From contig NZ_CP128595.1 of assembly GCF_030444335.1 (NCBI RefSeq), positions 2,122,501 to 2,186,500 on the forward strand: a stretch of 64,000 bases of DNA, given 5' to 3'. Below the pieces are notes generated by a model. That model was given only the letters and a program-made list of their open reading frames with translations, was not told where the DNA came from and searched no databases. Each line of letters begins with the position of its first letter. Position 1 is the stretch's first letter. Source of the stretch: Polaribacter huanghezhanensis. GTDB lineage: Bacteria > Bacteroidota > Bacteroidia > Flavobacteriales > Flavobacteriaceae. Positions 18,655 through 28,065 of this stretch are shown piece by piece. The position numbers and the translations under genes are program-made.

Positions 18655-19995
18655 ATGTCAAAACGTTTTTCCGATTTAGGAATTCATGATCAGTTAGTAC
18701 AAGGCTTGGCTGATTTACAGATTTCTATTCCAACAGATATTCAAGAAAAAACAATTCCGGTTATTTTACATCAACAAGAAGATGTAGTAGCTTTGGCAAA
18801 AACAGGAACAGGAAAAACTGCGGCATTTGGTTTGCCTTTATTGCAATTGATAGATGTTGATAAAACTAATATTCAGGCAGTAATCTTAGCACCAACAAGA
18901 GAATTAGGGCAACAGATTTATACAAATTTAGTGTCTTTTTCTACACATTTACCAGCAATTTCTATTGCTACAATCTGTGGTGGAATTCCAATTAAACCTC
19001 AAATAGAACGTTTAAAAAGCACTACACATATTGTTGTGGCAACTCCAGGGCGTTTGGCAGATTTAATAGAACGTAAAGCAATCGACATTAAAAACATTTC
19101 TTATTTTATCTTAGATGAAGCAGATGAAATGGTAAGCGCCTTAAAAGTTGGATTGGATGCAATTATCAAAGAAATCCCGAAATCGAGAAGAACGTTATTG
19201 TTTACGGCAACAATGCTAGGAGCCATTAAACAATTGGTTCAGAATTACATGTCAAAACACGTTATTCAGATAGAAGCTGATATGACTACTGTTGGACATC
19301 AAGGAATTGACCATCAATATGTGGTCGTAGCACCGATAGAAAAGCTAGAAGTGCTGTTGCATTTCTTAAATTCTAAAGAAGGAAAGCGAGGCATCATTTT
19401 TTGTAAAACAAAAGCTGCCGTAAATAAATTAGCGAAAAACTTAGCCATCAATAAATTTTCATCTGGTGCCATTCATGGGAGTTTAAGTCAAGGAATTCGA
19501 GATCGAATTATGGGGCAATTTAGAGAAGGTTTTATCGATATTTTAGTGGCAACGGATTTGGCAGCAAGAGGAATTGATGTCAAAGATGTTTCTTATGTAA
19601 TCAATTATCATTTACCAGACACCTATGATGCGTATGTGCATAGAAGTGGACGAACAGCGAGAGCAGGAGCAACCGGACTTTCTTTAACTATTTTACAGCA
19701 AGAAGAAGTTGCTGACATTGCTGATTTTGAAAAAGAATTAGGCATTGTTTTTAAAGAATTTAAAAAAGCAGATGCTAAAAGTATTGAAGAAAACAACGGA
19801 TTGTTGTGGGCAAAGAAAATATTTAAGACCAAACCAAATCGCACTATTTCTGAAGAGTTTAGAAAAGAAGTGAGAACAATTTTTCATCATTTAACAAAAG
19901 AAGAATTGATAGAAAAAGTATTGGCAAATTATATAGCACAAACCAATTCAGGAGCTTCAAAATCAGAAGAGCCTAAAAAGAAAAAGAAGAAATAG
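18655..19995 (+). CDS. DEAD-box ATP-dependent RNA helicase
   Basis: 446-residue DEAD-box helicase. The motifs are in order: Q motif with PTDIQ (26-30), AKTGTGKT (48-55), PTREL, TPGR, DEAD (154-157), FTAT in place of SAT, a second RecA domain with VATDLAARGID, and HRSGRTAR. The C-terminal tail is basic and ends in a run of lysines. It unwinds short RNA duplexes, typically in ribosome assembly or mRNA decay. I chose the ATG at 18655, since MSKRFSDLGI is a normal family start. Two bases separate it from a second helicase gene, so they form an operon. Confidence 0.93.
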   Translation: MSKRFSDLGIHDQLVQGLADLQISIPTDIQEKTIPVILHQQEDVVALAKTGTGKTAAFGLPLLQLIDVDKTNIQAVILAPTRELGQQIYTNLVSFSTHLPAISIATICGGIPIKPQIERLKSTTHIVVATPGRLADLIERKAIDIKNISYFILDEADEMVSALKVGLDAIIKEIPKSRRTLLFTATMLGAIKQLVQNYMSKHVIQIEADMTTVGHQGIDHQYVVVAPIEKLEVLLHFLNSKEGKRGIIFCKTKAAVNKLAKNLAINKFSSGAIHGSLSQGIRDRIMGQFREGFIDILVATDLAARGIDVKDVSYVINYHLPDTYDAYVHRSGRTARAGATGLSLTILQQEEVADIADFEKELGIVFKEFKKADAKSIEENNGLLWAKKIFKTKPNRTISEEFRKEVRTIFHHLTKEELIEKVLANYIAQTNSGASKSEEPKKKKKK

Positions 19996-19997
19996 AC

Positions 19998-21311
19998 ATG
20001 GCAAATAACATAAAAGAGCAACAAGATATTCTTGATAAATTAAAGATTTATAGTTTAAATCCGATGCAGGAAGAAGCGTTGGAAACAATCAATAACAATG
20101 CAAACACCATTTTGTTATCTCCAACAGGAACTGGAAAAACATTGGCTTTTTTATTGCCTTTATTAGCGCAGTTAGATCCAGAATGTGAAGAAGTACAAGC
20201 TTTAATTATTGTACCTTCTAGAGAATTGGCGATACAAATAGAGCACGTCATTCGAAATATGGGATCTGGCTACAAAGCAAATGCTATTTATGGTGGAAGA
20301 ACGATTGCAAAAGATAAAATAGAACTAAAACATACACCAGCTATTTTAATTGGCACACCAGGAAGATTGTCAGATCATTTTGAACAAGCTCGTTTTACTA
20401 CAGAAAACATCAAAACATTAATTATTGATGAGTTTGATATTTCTTTTGAAGTTGGCGCAGGTGGAGATATGAGAAACATCATCAGTCATTTACCAAATAT
20501 TACAAAACGCATATTGACTTCTGCGACAAAAGGAACTTCTATCCCTAGTTATTTTAGAATGGATAGTCCTAAAACATTAGATTATCTAAAAGAAAAGGCG
20601 GCATCAAAACTGATGATTAAAACCATCCTTTCTCCTTCTAAAAACAAACACAACACGCTAGTCGATTTATTAAATCATTTAGGAAATGATCCTGGAATTG
20701 TGTTTTGTAATAAGAAAGATAGCATTGAAGATATTAGTGCTTTTTTGGATAAAAAGAAGATTGCACATACGTGTTTTCATGCTGGTATGGAACAAATAGA
20801 CAGAGAACGTGCTTTGATAAAATTAAAAAATGGAAGTGTTTCTATTTTAGTGGCAAGTGATTTGGCTTCAAGAGGAATTGATATCCCTGAAATGAAATTC
20901 ATCATTCATTATGAAACTCCAGATGCTTACGAAGAATACACACATAGAAATGGAAGAACTGCTAGAGTAGATGCAAAAGGAACAGCTTATTTGATAAAAG
21001 GAGATAGAGAAGTTTTTCCTGAGTTTATTGAAAATGCTAAAGTTGAAAAATTATCTACAACCGGTAAAAGAAAACCTCAATTTTGGGCAACCTTATTTAT
21101 TTCTGGAGGAAGAAAAGATAAAATTTCTAAAGGAGATATTGCAGGACTTTTCTTTAAACAAGGCGAAATTAATAAAGACCAATTAGGAACTATTGACTTG
21201 AAACAAGATTGTGCTTTTGTAGCGGTGCCTTTAACCATTGCTGATGCTTTGGTAGAGAAACTAAACAATACTCGTTTAAAAAAGAAAAAAGTAAGAGTGA
21301 GCGTTATCTAA
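19998..21311 (+). CDS. DEAD-box-like RNA helicase with DbpA-type RNA-binding domain and DEFD motif II
   Basis: 437-residue helicase. SPTGTGKT is at 41-48, PSREL at 73-77 and GTPGR at 119-123. Motif II reads DEFD at 144-147 instead of DEAD. SAT, VASDLASRGID and HRNGRTAR follow. The last 75 residues, from TLFISGGRKDKISKGDI to KKKKVRVSVI, match the DbpA RNA-binding domain, which in E. coli DbpA recognises hairpin 92 of 23S rRNA. A role in large-subunit assembly is therefore likely. The catalytic Asp-Glu pair of motif II is kept, so ATPase activity is still expected. Its start is two bases after the first helicase gene. Confidence 0.85.
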   Translation: MANNIKEQQDILDKLKIYSLNPMQEEALETINNNANTILLSPTGTGKTLAFLLPLLAQLDPECEEVQALIIVPSRELAIQIEHVIRNMGSGYKANAIYGGRTIAKDKIELKHTPAILIGTPGRLSDHFEQARFTTENIKTLIIDEFDISFEVGAGGDMRNIISHLPNITKRILTSATKGTSIPSYFRMDSPKTLDYLKEKAASKLMIKTILSPSKNKHNTLVDLLNHLGNDPGIVFCNKKDSIEDISAFLDKKKIAHTCFHAGMEQIDRERALIKLKNGSVSILVASDLASRGIDIPEMKFIIHYETPDAYEEYTHRNGRTARVDAKGTAYLIKGDREVFPEFIENAKVEKLSTTGKRKPQFWATLFISGGRKDKISKGDIAGLFFKQGEINKDQLGTIDLKQDCAFVAVPLTIADALVEKLNNTRLKKKKVRVSVI

Positions 21312-21338
21312 ACTCTCTAGTTCATCAAAATCTTTATA

Positions 21339-21382
21339 AAAACCACAAATCATCAATCGAAAGATTGATGATTTGTGGTTTT
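21339..21382. terminator. 20-bp hairpin with GAAA tetraloop between convergent operons
   Basis: A perfect 20-bp inverted repeat (21339-21358 and 21363-21382) is capped by GAAA, a stable tetraloop. It separates the convergent helicase operon and RND operon. Its arms begin and end with A4/T4, so it can terminate on either strand. Confidence 0.85.
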
Positions 21383-21414
21383 ATGCTTTATCGTTGAAGA
21401 GTTCTTTTTAAATT

Positions 21415-24400
21415 TTAGGCTTTTTCTTCTATCTTAAAACTTGCCAATTTATATACCAATGTTGGTAAAACAATTAATAAAAGAGGCAACGCAATAATAA
21501 ATCCACCAACAACCGCAATTGCCAAAGGTTGATGCATTTGTGCGCCAGTTCCGATTCCTAAAGCTAAAGGCATTAATGCAACAATGGCACTAATGGCCGT
21601 CATTAATTTTGGTCGTAATCTTGCAGAAATGGAATAAATAATCGCTTCTTTTTGCCCTCTTTTTTTAATCTCGGCTAAAAATAAGTAGATGGTAAAAATG
21701 GAAGCTTCTCCTAAAATACCAATAATCATAATAATACCTGTGTAACTTCCTACATTTAACGGAGTATTTGTGAAATACAAAGCCAAAACACTTCCAGAAA
21801 TTCCTAAAACACTTACAAAAATCACGATGAATGAAAGCATTAAATTGCGAAACATAAATAAGATTACCGTAAATACCAACAAACCACCAAATATTAAAAT
21901 GAGTAACAATTCGTTAAATGATTTTTGCTGTTCAGCATAAGATCCTCCGTATACTATTTGGTAAGCTGGTGGTAATTGTAGTTGTGCCAGTTCTTTTTTA
22001 ATATCGTGTATTACGCTTCCTAAATCTCTGTTATTAAGACGGGCTGTTACTACGCCCATAGATTGTAAATTTTCTCTTTCGATTTCAGAAACACCTTGTT
22101 TCATAGAAAAATCAGCAAAAATAGCTAGTGGTAAATAAGTACCTGAATTAGTGGCTATTTTGGCTTCTTTAAGTTGTTCAATGGGTATAGTAGCATTATC
22201 AGGATGCAATACTCTAATATTTGTTAACTGTTCTTTTTCTAAAATTGCCCCTGCAATGGTACCATTTAAATAGGTCTGAATTTGTAGTTGTAAATCACTT
22301 GACGACAAACCATATTGTTTTAAAATGCTTTCTTTAGGATGAATGCTTAACATTGGACCCGCAATTATAATTCCATTAAAAACATCTGCGGTACCCTTTA
22401 CATTTTCTACTTTTTTCGCAACTATTTTCGATAATTCTTGTAGTTTTTTATGATCTGTACCAAAAATTTTAATTTCAATAGGTTGCACACTACTCATCAA
22501 ATCTCCTAACATATCTGTAATTACTTGACCAAAATCAACCGTTAATGCTGGAATTGAGCCTTCTACTCGTTTACGAATAATGTCTGTAACTTCAAAAGTG
22601 GTTTTTTTTCTGTTTTTTTTCAATTCTATCAAGTAATCACCTCTGTTTGGCTCTGTAATAAAAAAGCCCATTTGTGTTCCTGTTCTACGTGAATACGCTT
22701 TTACTTCAGGAATCTGATCTAAAATAGCATCTACTTCAGAAAGCATTCTGTCGGTTTCATTTAGTGAAGTTCCTGATGGACTGTTGTAATCTAAAATGAT
22801 AGAACCTTCATCCATTTCTGGCAAAAAGCCTGTTTTTAATTTAGGTAGTACAAAAACAATACTCAAAATTGTTACGAGAATAAAAGCATAAGAAAATAGT
22901 GGTCTTTCAATAAAATAACGCACCCATTTTCGCTCTTTCAAAGGATGTACTTTAATTTCCTTTGGATTTTTTTTAGAAAATAATAAATACACAACTGGCA
23001 GGCCAATCCAAGTAACAACAAAGGAAACGGCCAAAGTAATAATCATTGTTTCGGTTAAAATTTTAAAATATGCTCCTGCAACACCTGTCATTAGTGCAAA
23101 AGGAAAGAAAATTACTATGGTGCTTAAAGAAGAACTTACCATTGCTGGAAATAAAAATTGAATGGCTTTTCCAACCAAAGCTGTTGCTGGTTCTTTTGGG
23201 TTTTCTTCGTGAGTTCTATGGATTTGTTCAACAATAATTACTGCATCATCTATAATTAACCCAATAGCTGCAGCAATAGCTCCAATAGTCATAATATTTA
23301 AATCATAACCCAATGCTTTCATCACTAAAAATGTTAAGCCTAAGGTAATTGGAATGGTTACCAATAAAACACTACTTGCTTTAAAAGAACGTAAAAAAAT
23401 CATCACCACAATAATGGCTAAAACTAAGCCTATCCAAAGAACATCAATAATACTTTTTAAACTAGTACTTACAAAATCTGCTTGGTTGTAATATTTCACC
23501 AATTGTACTCCTTTGGGAAGAATCTTATTTAACTCTTCAATACTTTTTGTTACTTTATCTGCAACATCAATTAAATTGCTATTGGGTTGCTTTAAAACAG
23601 CAATTAATGGTACGTTTTTACCATCTGCATTGATTTTTATGTATTCTGTTTTTTCAGAAATTTGAATCGTCGCAATATCTTTTAAGCTGATTTTACTTTT
23701 TGCATTGTCAAAAATTACTAAATTTTCTAATTGCTTTTTATTATTAATAGTTGCATCGGTAACCGTTAAATACAAACGCTTATAATCAACAGTGTACCCA
23801 TTCGCTTGGATAAATCCTGTTTGCTGAATGGCATTAATAATCTCTTGAGGTTTTATTTTTAAAGTACTTAATTTTTTCTGATCTAAAATGACTTGAAATT
23901 CTTTGGTTTTTCCGCCAATTACTTCAATTGCAGCCACGCCTTCAATTCTTGATAAATACGGTTTTACAATGTACTCGCCAATCATTTTTAATTCTACTTG
24001 ATTCTTTACATCAGATTGAAGCGAATATCCCATTATTGATAAAATGGAAGGATTCATTTTTTCTACAACAATTTGTGTATTTGGAGGTAAACTGTTTTTT
24101 ATTTGGGCAATTCTAGATTCTAACCGCTGCTTATCAATATTGATATCTGAACCCCAATCCATAAAAGCAGAAATCTCACAAGATCCCATGCTGGTAATAC
24201 TGCGAATCAATTTTAAATTTTCTACTCTTTTTATAGCATTTTCTAATGGTTTGGTAACGGTAACCATCATTTTATCAACAGGTTGTTGTCCGTTATCTGC
24301 AATGATTTTTATTTTAGGAAAAGTAACATTCGGAAATAGAGAAGTGCTTAAATTCTTATAAGAATACGCGCCGCCAATCAATATCAATAATAAAATTACG

Positions 24401-24438
24401 GTAATAGGACTTTTATATTTTACAAATATTTTATCCAT
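21415..24438 (-). CDS. RND efflux pump inner-membrane transporter (AcrB-like)
   Basis: 1007-residue RND permease, standard length, with 12 transmembrane helices in two repeats and two large periplasmic loops. Helix 4 carries GLIIDDAVIIVEQ; the adjacent Asp pair is the proton-relay site of the multidrug (HAE) branch rather than the metal (CzcA) branch. It exports substrates with proton antiport, together with the adaptor and TolC-type channel encoded immediately upstream. Two bases separate it from the adaptor gene. The substrate is unknown. A two-component system lies a few kb upstream on the same strand. Confidence 0.93.
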   Translation of the reverse strand: MDKIFVKYKSPITVILLLILIGGAYSYKNLSTSLFPNVTFPKIKIIADNGQQPVDKMMVTVTKPLENAIKRVENLKLIRSITSMGSCEISAFMDWGSDINIDKQRLESRIAQIKNSLPPNTQIVVEKMNPSILSIMGYSLQSDVKNQVELKMIGEYIVKPYLSRIEGVAAIEVIGGKTKEFQVILDQKKLSTLKIKPQEIINAIQQTGFIQANGYTVDYKRLYLTVTDATINNKKQLENLVIFDNAKSKISLKDIATIQISEKTEYIKINADGKNVPLIAVLKQPNSNLIDVADKVTKSIEELNKILPKGVQLVKYYNQADFVSTSLKSIIDVLWIGLVLAIIVVMIFLRSFKASSVLLVTIPITLGLTFLVMKALGYDLNIMTIGAIAAAIGLIIDDAVIIVEQIHRTHEENPKEPATALVGKAIQFLFPAMVSSSLSTIVIFFPFALMTGVAGAYFKILTETMIITLAVSFVVTWIGLPVVYLLFSKKNPKEIKVHPLKERKWVRYFIERPLFSYAFILVTILSIVFVLPKLKTGFLPEMDEGSIILDYNSPSGTSLNETDRMLSEVDAILDQIPEVKAYSRRTGTQMGFFITEPNRGDYLIELKKNRKKTTFEVTDIIRKRVEGSIPALTVDFGQVITDMLGDLMSSVQPIEIKIFGTDHKKLQELSKIVAKKVENVKGTADVFNGIIIAGPMLSIHPKESILKQYGLSSSDLQLQIQTYLNGTIAGAILEKEQLTNIRVLHPDNATIPIEQLKEAKIATNSGTYLPLAIFADFSMKQGVSEIERENLQSMGVVTARLNNRDLGSVIHDIKKELAQLQLPPAYQIVYGGSYAEQQKSFNELLLILIFGGLLVFTVILFMFRNLMLSFIVIFVSVLGISGSVLALYFTNTPLNVGSYTGIIMIIGILGEASIFTIYLFLAEIKKRGQKEAIIYSISARLRPKLMTAISAIVALMPLALGIGTGAQMHQPLAIAVVGGFIIALPLLLIVLPTLVYKLASFKIEEKA

Positions 24439-24440
24439 AA

Positions 24441-25343
24441 TTAATTGATTTTTACTTGTGTGCTATCAGACAATCCATAAGCTCCTTTCACAATAATTTT
24501 GTCTTTTAGGTATAGTTTAGGTGATAAAATTTCAACGTCTTTATTGTTTTCTAATCCTTTTTTGATGTTGATTTTTAATGCTACATTATTTTCAGTCACT
24601 TTCATTATCCAAAATTCATCTTGTGTTTCGTTTGATAAAACGGCTTCTTTGTTGATTAATATCGTCTGATTTCTTTCTAGAATTGGAATCTTAATCAATA
24701 CATTCAAATTTTCTGGTAAAGGAGTAAACTTTTTCAGTTTAAAAAGAATTTGTTGTGTTTGCGAAACAGCATCAACAGTGGGAATTGTTTTATAGAAATA
24801 GGCTGTTTTTTGTTCTTTATTAGGCAATTCTATAGCAATGCTTTTTTGGGTTTGAATTAAAGCACTTAAAGAAAAAGGCGCATTTACTTGAATAGCTAAA
24901 TCCGTGTTTTTTATAATCGTAATCATGTTATTTCCTTCGTTTACAAAAACACCAGAATCGGGAATGCTTTGCGCATTTACATATCCTGTTACTGAGGCAT
25001 ACACAGCAACAATTCCAAAGTTTGAATTTGGTGAAACTTTCGCTTTTTGCAACGCAATGCTTTCTTTAGTCTGAATTTTGTACAACAATTCTCCCTTGGT
25101 TATTTTATCACCAATTTTAGCATTTACCAAGGTTACATACCCTGTTATTGGAGAAGAAATAGTTGTTTTATTTAAAAAAATAATTTGCCCATTTATTTCT
25201 TCGAATTCTTTGATGTCTCCAAGCACAGGATGTGTTATGGTAACTTGTGGAAGTAGTACATTTTTAGTTTCTACGCTAGTTGTTTTTTGTTTACATGATT
25301 GTAAAACGAAGATGAAGATAAAAAGATAAATAAGTTGTTTCAT
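24441..25343 (-). CDS. RND efflux periplasmic adaptor (MFP) lipoprotein
   Basis: 300-residue membrane fusion protein. The N-terminus is a lipoprotein signal with lipobox LQSC. A lipoyl-like hairpin half is visible around TISSPITGYVTLVNAKIGDKITKGELLYKI, followed by a beta-barrel part. It is somewhat short for the family, with almost no helical hairpin between the lipoyl halves. It bridges the RND pump and the outer-membrane channel. It is the second gene of the TolC-adaptor-RND operon. Confidence 0.88.
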   Translation of the reverse strand: MKQLIYLFIFIFVLQSCKQKTTSVETKNVLLPQVTITHPVLGDIKEFEEINGQIIFLNKTTISSPITGYVTLVNAKIGDKITKGELLYKIQTKESIALQKAKVSPNSNFGIVAVYASVTGYVNAQSIPDSGVFVNEGNNMITIIKNTDLAIQVNAPFSLSALIQTQKSIAIELPNKEQKTAYFYKTIPTVDAVSQTQQILFKLKKFTPLPENLNVLIKIPILERNQTILINKEAVLSNETQDEFWIMKVTENNVALKINIKKGLENNKDVEILSPKLYLKDKIIVKGAYGLSDSTQVKIN

Positions 25344-25355
25344 TTTTAATAATTT

Positions 25356-26633
25356 CTAGTTACTCCAATAGTTATAAACATTAATTAATATTTGTTTTGC
25401 TAATTGGATCGTTGTTTTTTTTTGTTTTTTTAGAGCAATTTCTTTAATAATTATTTTTAAATCTAGTACAGAAACCAAGCTTTCTTTTATCTCTACTTGA
25501 TACAAATGCAATAATTTTTGATATTCCTTTAATTGTTGATTTAAAAGAATGATTTGTTTGTCTACGCTTTGTATTTGTTTGATTAAATTATCTTTCCGAA
25601 TGGTATTTTGATTGATAAAATACGCTTTGTCGAATTTTAAATTTTCTAATTTAATTTGATTTTGTTGATGCTTTAATTTTTGTTGATGCCCATCAAACAA
25701 GTTCCAAGTAACAGCCATTCCAACACTAAAACCTAATCGGTTAGGTTTTGGTAAATAAGTAGCATTTAAACCCGCATCACCAAAAGCTTTTACTTGTGGT
25801 ATATATTTTAAATCTGTTATTTTTTGATCAGATTGTATCGCAAAACTATCAATTTGAAATTGTTTCGCGAAAATTGATTTTTCTGAAAAGCGATTAGATA
25901 TTTGTAATTCGATGTCTTCTAAATCAGCAATAGTAGTTGTTTGTATTCCACAAAGTAAATTTAATGCATTTACGTTGTTTTGATAATTGGCGGTAAAACG
26001 TTCTTGGTCTATTTGACTATTTTTTAACGCTAATTCTATCCATTTTAAATCAATATATTTTAAAATTCCTGCAGCAACCAAAGGTTTCATTTCTTTGATT
26101 TGATTTTCAAGAATCTGACTGTTTTCTTTTGCATTTTCTATGCTTTTTTTAGACTGAATGCACAAGATGTATTGGTGAGTAACTGTTTGTTTTAATTCTA
26201 GCTTTGTTAAGGTAATTTGATTGGCATATTTTTGCTTTAAAATGGTTGCCTGATTTTTATACGCTTCTATATATCTCTTTGTAAATAGTGGTTGGTTTAT
26301 TGAAACTAAAGTTTGGTATTGACCTCCATTACTGATTCCTAAATCATACCCATAATAATTAGTAGCGCCATTTGAAACAACTTCTAACTTCGTAGTTCCG
26401 TTATCATTAGAAATAATTGGTGCAAATAATACATTTGCATTCAAATTTACAGTAGGCGATTTATAGATTGCTTTAAATTGTTTTAAATCTAGGTCTATTA
26501 TTTCATGTGTATTCTTTTCTTTTTGCAACAAAGGGCTATTTTCTAGTGCTTTATTCACATAAAAATGTACTGTTTTTTGAGAATATATTTTTAGAGAAAA
26601 AAGGGTTATTACAATTAAGAATAGTTGTTTCAT
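25356..26633 (-). CDS. TolC family outer-membrane channel (RND operon)
   Basis: 425-residue exported protein with a signal peptide ending at IYSQ. Long heptad-like helices rich in Gln, Lys and Leu and two repeated halves match TolC channels. It forms the exit duct of the pump encoded downstream. It is the first gene of the operon, 12 bases before the adaptor gene. A TATATTTG element lies 24 bases upstream. It is clearly distinct from the second TolC protein at 36304. Confidence 0.88.
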   Translation of the reverse strand: MKQLFLIVITLFSLKIYSQKTVHFYVNKALENSPLLQKEKNTHEIIDLDLKQFKAIYKSPTVNLNANVLFAPIISNDNGTTKLEVVSNGATNYYGYDLGISNGGQYQTLVSINQPLFTKRYIEAYKNQATILKQKYANQITLTKLELKQTVTHQYILCIQSKKSIENAKENSQILENQIKEMKPLVAAGILKYIDLKWIELALKNSQIDQERFTANYQNNVNALNLLCGIQTTTIADLEDIELQISNRFSEKSIFAKQFQIDSFAIQSDQKITDLKYIPQVKAFGDAGLNATYLPKPNRLGFSVGMAVTWNLFDGHQQKLKHQQNQIKLENLKFDKAYFINQNTIRKDNLIKQIQSVDKQIILLNQQLKEYQKLLHLYQVEIKESLVSVLDLKIIIKEIALKKQKKTTIQLAKQILINVYNYWSN

Positions 26634-26656
26634 ATTAAATATAATAATTAAGTGAA

Positions 26657-26664
26657 CAAATATA
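26657..26664 (-). promoter_or_regulatory. -7 element of the RND operon
   Basis: On the minus strand this reads TATATTTG, an exact TAnnTTTG match, 24 bases before the TolC start codon. The shared box found in the neighbouring two-component promoters is absent here. Confidence 0.55.
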
Positions 26665-26680
26665 GGATATATATGCTAAA

Positions 26681-26705
26681 AAGACAGGCTTAAAAAGTCT
26701 GTCTT
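26681..26705 (-). terminator. intrinsic terminator of the PepSY-like gene
   Basis: A 10-bp stem (26681-26690 and 26696-26705) has one G-T pair and loop TAAAA. On the minus strand it is followed by a T run. It separates the PepSY-like gene from the RND operon. Confidence 0.75.
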
Positions 26706-26728
26706 TATTAATGGAAAACAAAAATTAA

Positions 26729-27214
26729 TTAATTTTCATTATCATTCTCGTTGTCTTTTTCACCGTCTTTATCTTCGTTGTCTTTTTTAACTTCTTTTTT
26801 AACAACAGTTCCGTTAGGTGCAATTGCAACTTCTAAATCAGTATCGTCTTTCTCTAAAGCAAACTCATATACTTTTCCTTTCGCAGTTATAGATACTTCA
26901 GCTTCTTCAATATCATATCCTTTAAATTGTGTGTCTAATGTTCTTTTTACGGCTGCAGGAATTTCTCTTTTCTTAATTGCATATTCAGTTTCTTTCCATG
27001 TTCCATTTGTTAAGAAATTAGCCGAATAGTCTTTTCCATTCATTTTAAATTCTACCTCCCATTCAGTGTCATTTTCTTTATCCCAACTTGCTTTTTTAGC
27101 TTTAGGGAATTTTTTAGCAAAAGCTGCTTTTACGTTAGAAGGAGCTGAAAATTGTGCACAAGCTTGTGTCAATGTCATTATTGCAACAAGCATTAATAAA
27201 CTTAATTTTTTCAT
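26729..27214 (-). CDS. PepSY-like domain protein (secreted or lipoprotein)
   Basis: 161-residue exported protein. The signal ends at LTQAC, so it may be lipidated at Cys19. Two PepSY-like (PF11396 type) repeats are visible, with patterns such as FAKKFPKAKKASWDKEND and FKGYDIEEAEVSI. The tail of about 25 residues is almost only Asp, Glu, Asn and Lys. Such proteins are often encoded beside two-component systems in Bacteroidota; their role is unclear, with ligand binding or protease inhibition proposed for PepSY domains. Its promoter carries the same box as that of the response regulator gene, so it is a likely target of that system. Confidence 0.8.
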   Translation of the reverse strand: MKKLSLLMLVAIMTLTQACAQFSAPSNVKAAFAKKFPKAKKASWDKENDTEWEVEFKMNGKDYSANFLTNGTWKETEYAIKKREIPAAVKRTLDTQFKGYDIEEAEVSITAKGKVYEFALEKDDTDLEVAIAPNGTVVKKEVKKDNEDKDGEKDNENDNEN

Positions 27215-27243
27215 TTTTATTCTATTTTATGATTAATATTAAA

Positions 27244-27276
27244 CAAATGTAAATCTCGATTTTGAAGAAATTTTGA
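27244..27276 (-). promoter_or_regulatory. PepSY-like gene promoter with shared regulator box
   Basis: On the minus strand the -7 element is TACATTTG (27244-27251). Five bases further upstream begins a box that reads CGATTTTGAAGAAATTTTGA on the plus strand (27257-27276), with TTTTGAA repeated at an 11-base period. The same box sits at the same distance in two neighbouring promoters. Confidence 0.65.
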
Positions 27277-27289
27277 ATTTTGCTTTACT

Positions 27290-28000
27290 TTAAAATGTAT
27301 TTTCTAATACATCAACTAAATCCAAGACCATGTTCGCAAAAATAGCTGCCATTTTTTTGTTTTTTTCTTTTACACTTAAATGTATTCCATCAAACAATAA
27401 ATTAAAAGAAGCTTTTAAATTAGAGTCTTTTACTTCTGTACTTAAACTTTTCCATACTTGTTCTACATTTTTAGTTGTATGCTCAATGTTTTTCCAGTCT
27501 ATCTTTTTTTGATCGATTAGTGCTAGTATTTTAAAACCTAAATAATCTAAGTGTTCAATTTTTATTTGGTTTTCAATTTTAGAAGCGTCTTTAAAATTAC
27601 TTACATTATAATTAAATATTTCTGTAGAAGTAAGTGCTGTTTTTGCGTAATCTCTTTTCTTAAAATACTTTTTAAGTGCTGCTATTTTTTCATTTAAAAC
27701 CATGATGCTTTCTGGTTTTAAATGATCTGTAAACACATTGTTTTTTGCAGTGTTATCTATTTTAGATAATGATTTTTGAATTCCTTTGTCATTTTTTGCA
27801 AGTGCAAATTCTGTTAAATCTTCAAAAGGAGAAAGAGCTTGATCTAAGTTTTCGAATATCACATCAGATTCGGTAATTTTAGCACTCTCCTTTTTTTCTG
27901 AAATAGTTTCTTTTACGATTTCCTTTTTAGATACTTTTTCTGTACAAGCTTGTGATAAAGCCATCACAAAGACAAGCATTACTATACTAACTTTTTTCAT
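27290..28000 (-). CDS. lipoprotein of unknown function
   Basis: 236-residue lipoprotein. The leader MKKVSIVMLVFVMALSQAC is close to that of the PepSY-like protein next door, with lipobox SQAC. The rest is helical and rich in Lys, Asn and Glu. I recognise no domain or catalytic motif. It follows the PAP2 gene on the same strand but has its own promoter with the shared box, so it probably belongs to the two-component regulon. It might be an accessory or envelope-stress lipoprotein; this is inference only. Confidence 0.65.
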   Translation of the reverse strand: MKKVSIVMLVFVMALSQACTEKVSKKEIVKETISEKKESAKITESDVIFENLDQALSPFEDLTEFALAKNDKGIQKSLSKIDNTAKNNVFTDHLKPESIMVLNEKIAALKKYFKKRDYAKTALTSTEIFNYNVSNFKDASKIENQIKIEHLDYLGFKILALIDQKKIDWKNIEHTTKNVEQVWKSLSTEVKDSNLKASFNLLFDGIHLSVKEKNKKMAAIFANMVLDLVDVLENTF

Positions 28001-28027
28001 TTTATAATTAATTTATAATTTATTAGA

Positions 28028-28060
28028 CAAAAGTAGCAGCCGATTTTGAATTAATTTAGA
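28028..28060 (-). promoter_or_regulatory. lipoprotein gene promoter with shared regulator box
   Basis: On the minus strand the -7 element is TACTTTTG (28028-28035). The box CGATTTTGAATTAATTTAGA (plus-strand reading, 28041-28060) starts five bases beyond it. It differs at two positions from the box at 30774-30793 and shares 16 contiguous bases with it. Confidence 0.7.
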
Positions 28061-28065
28061 ACTTT

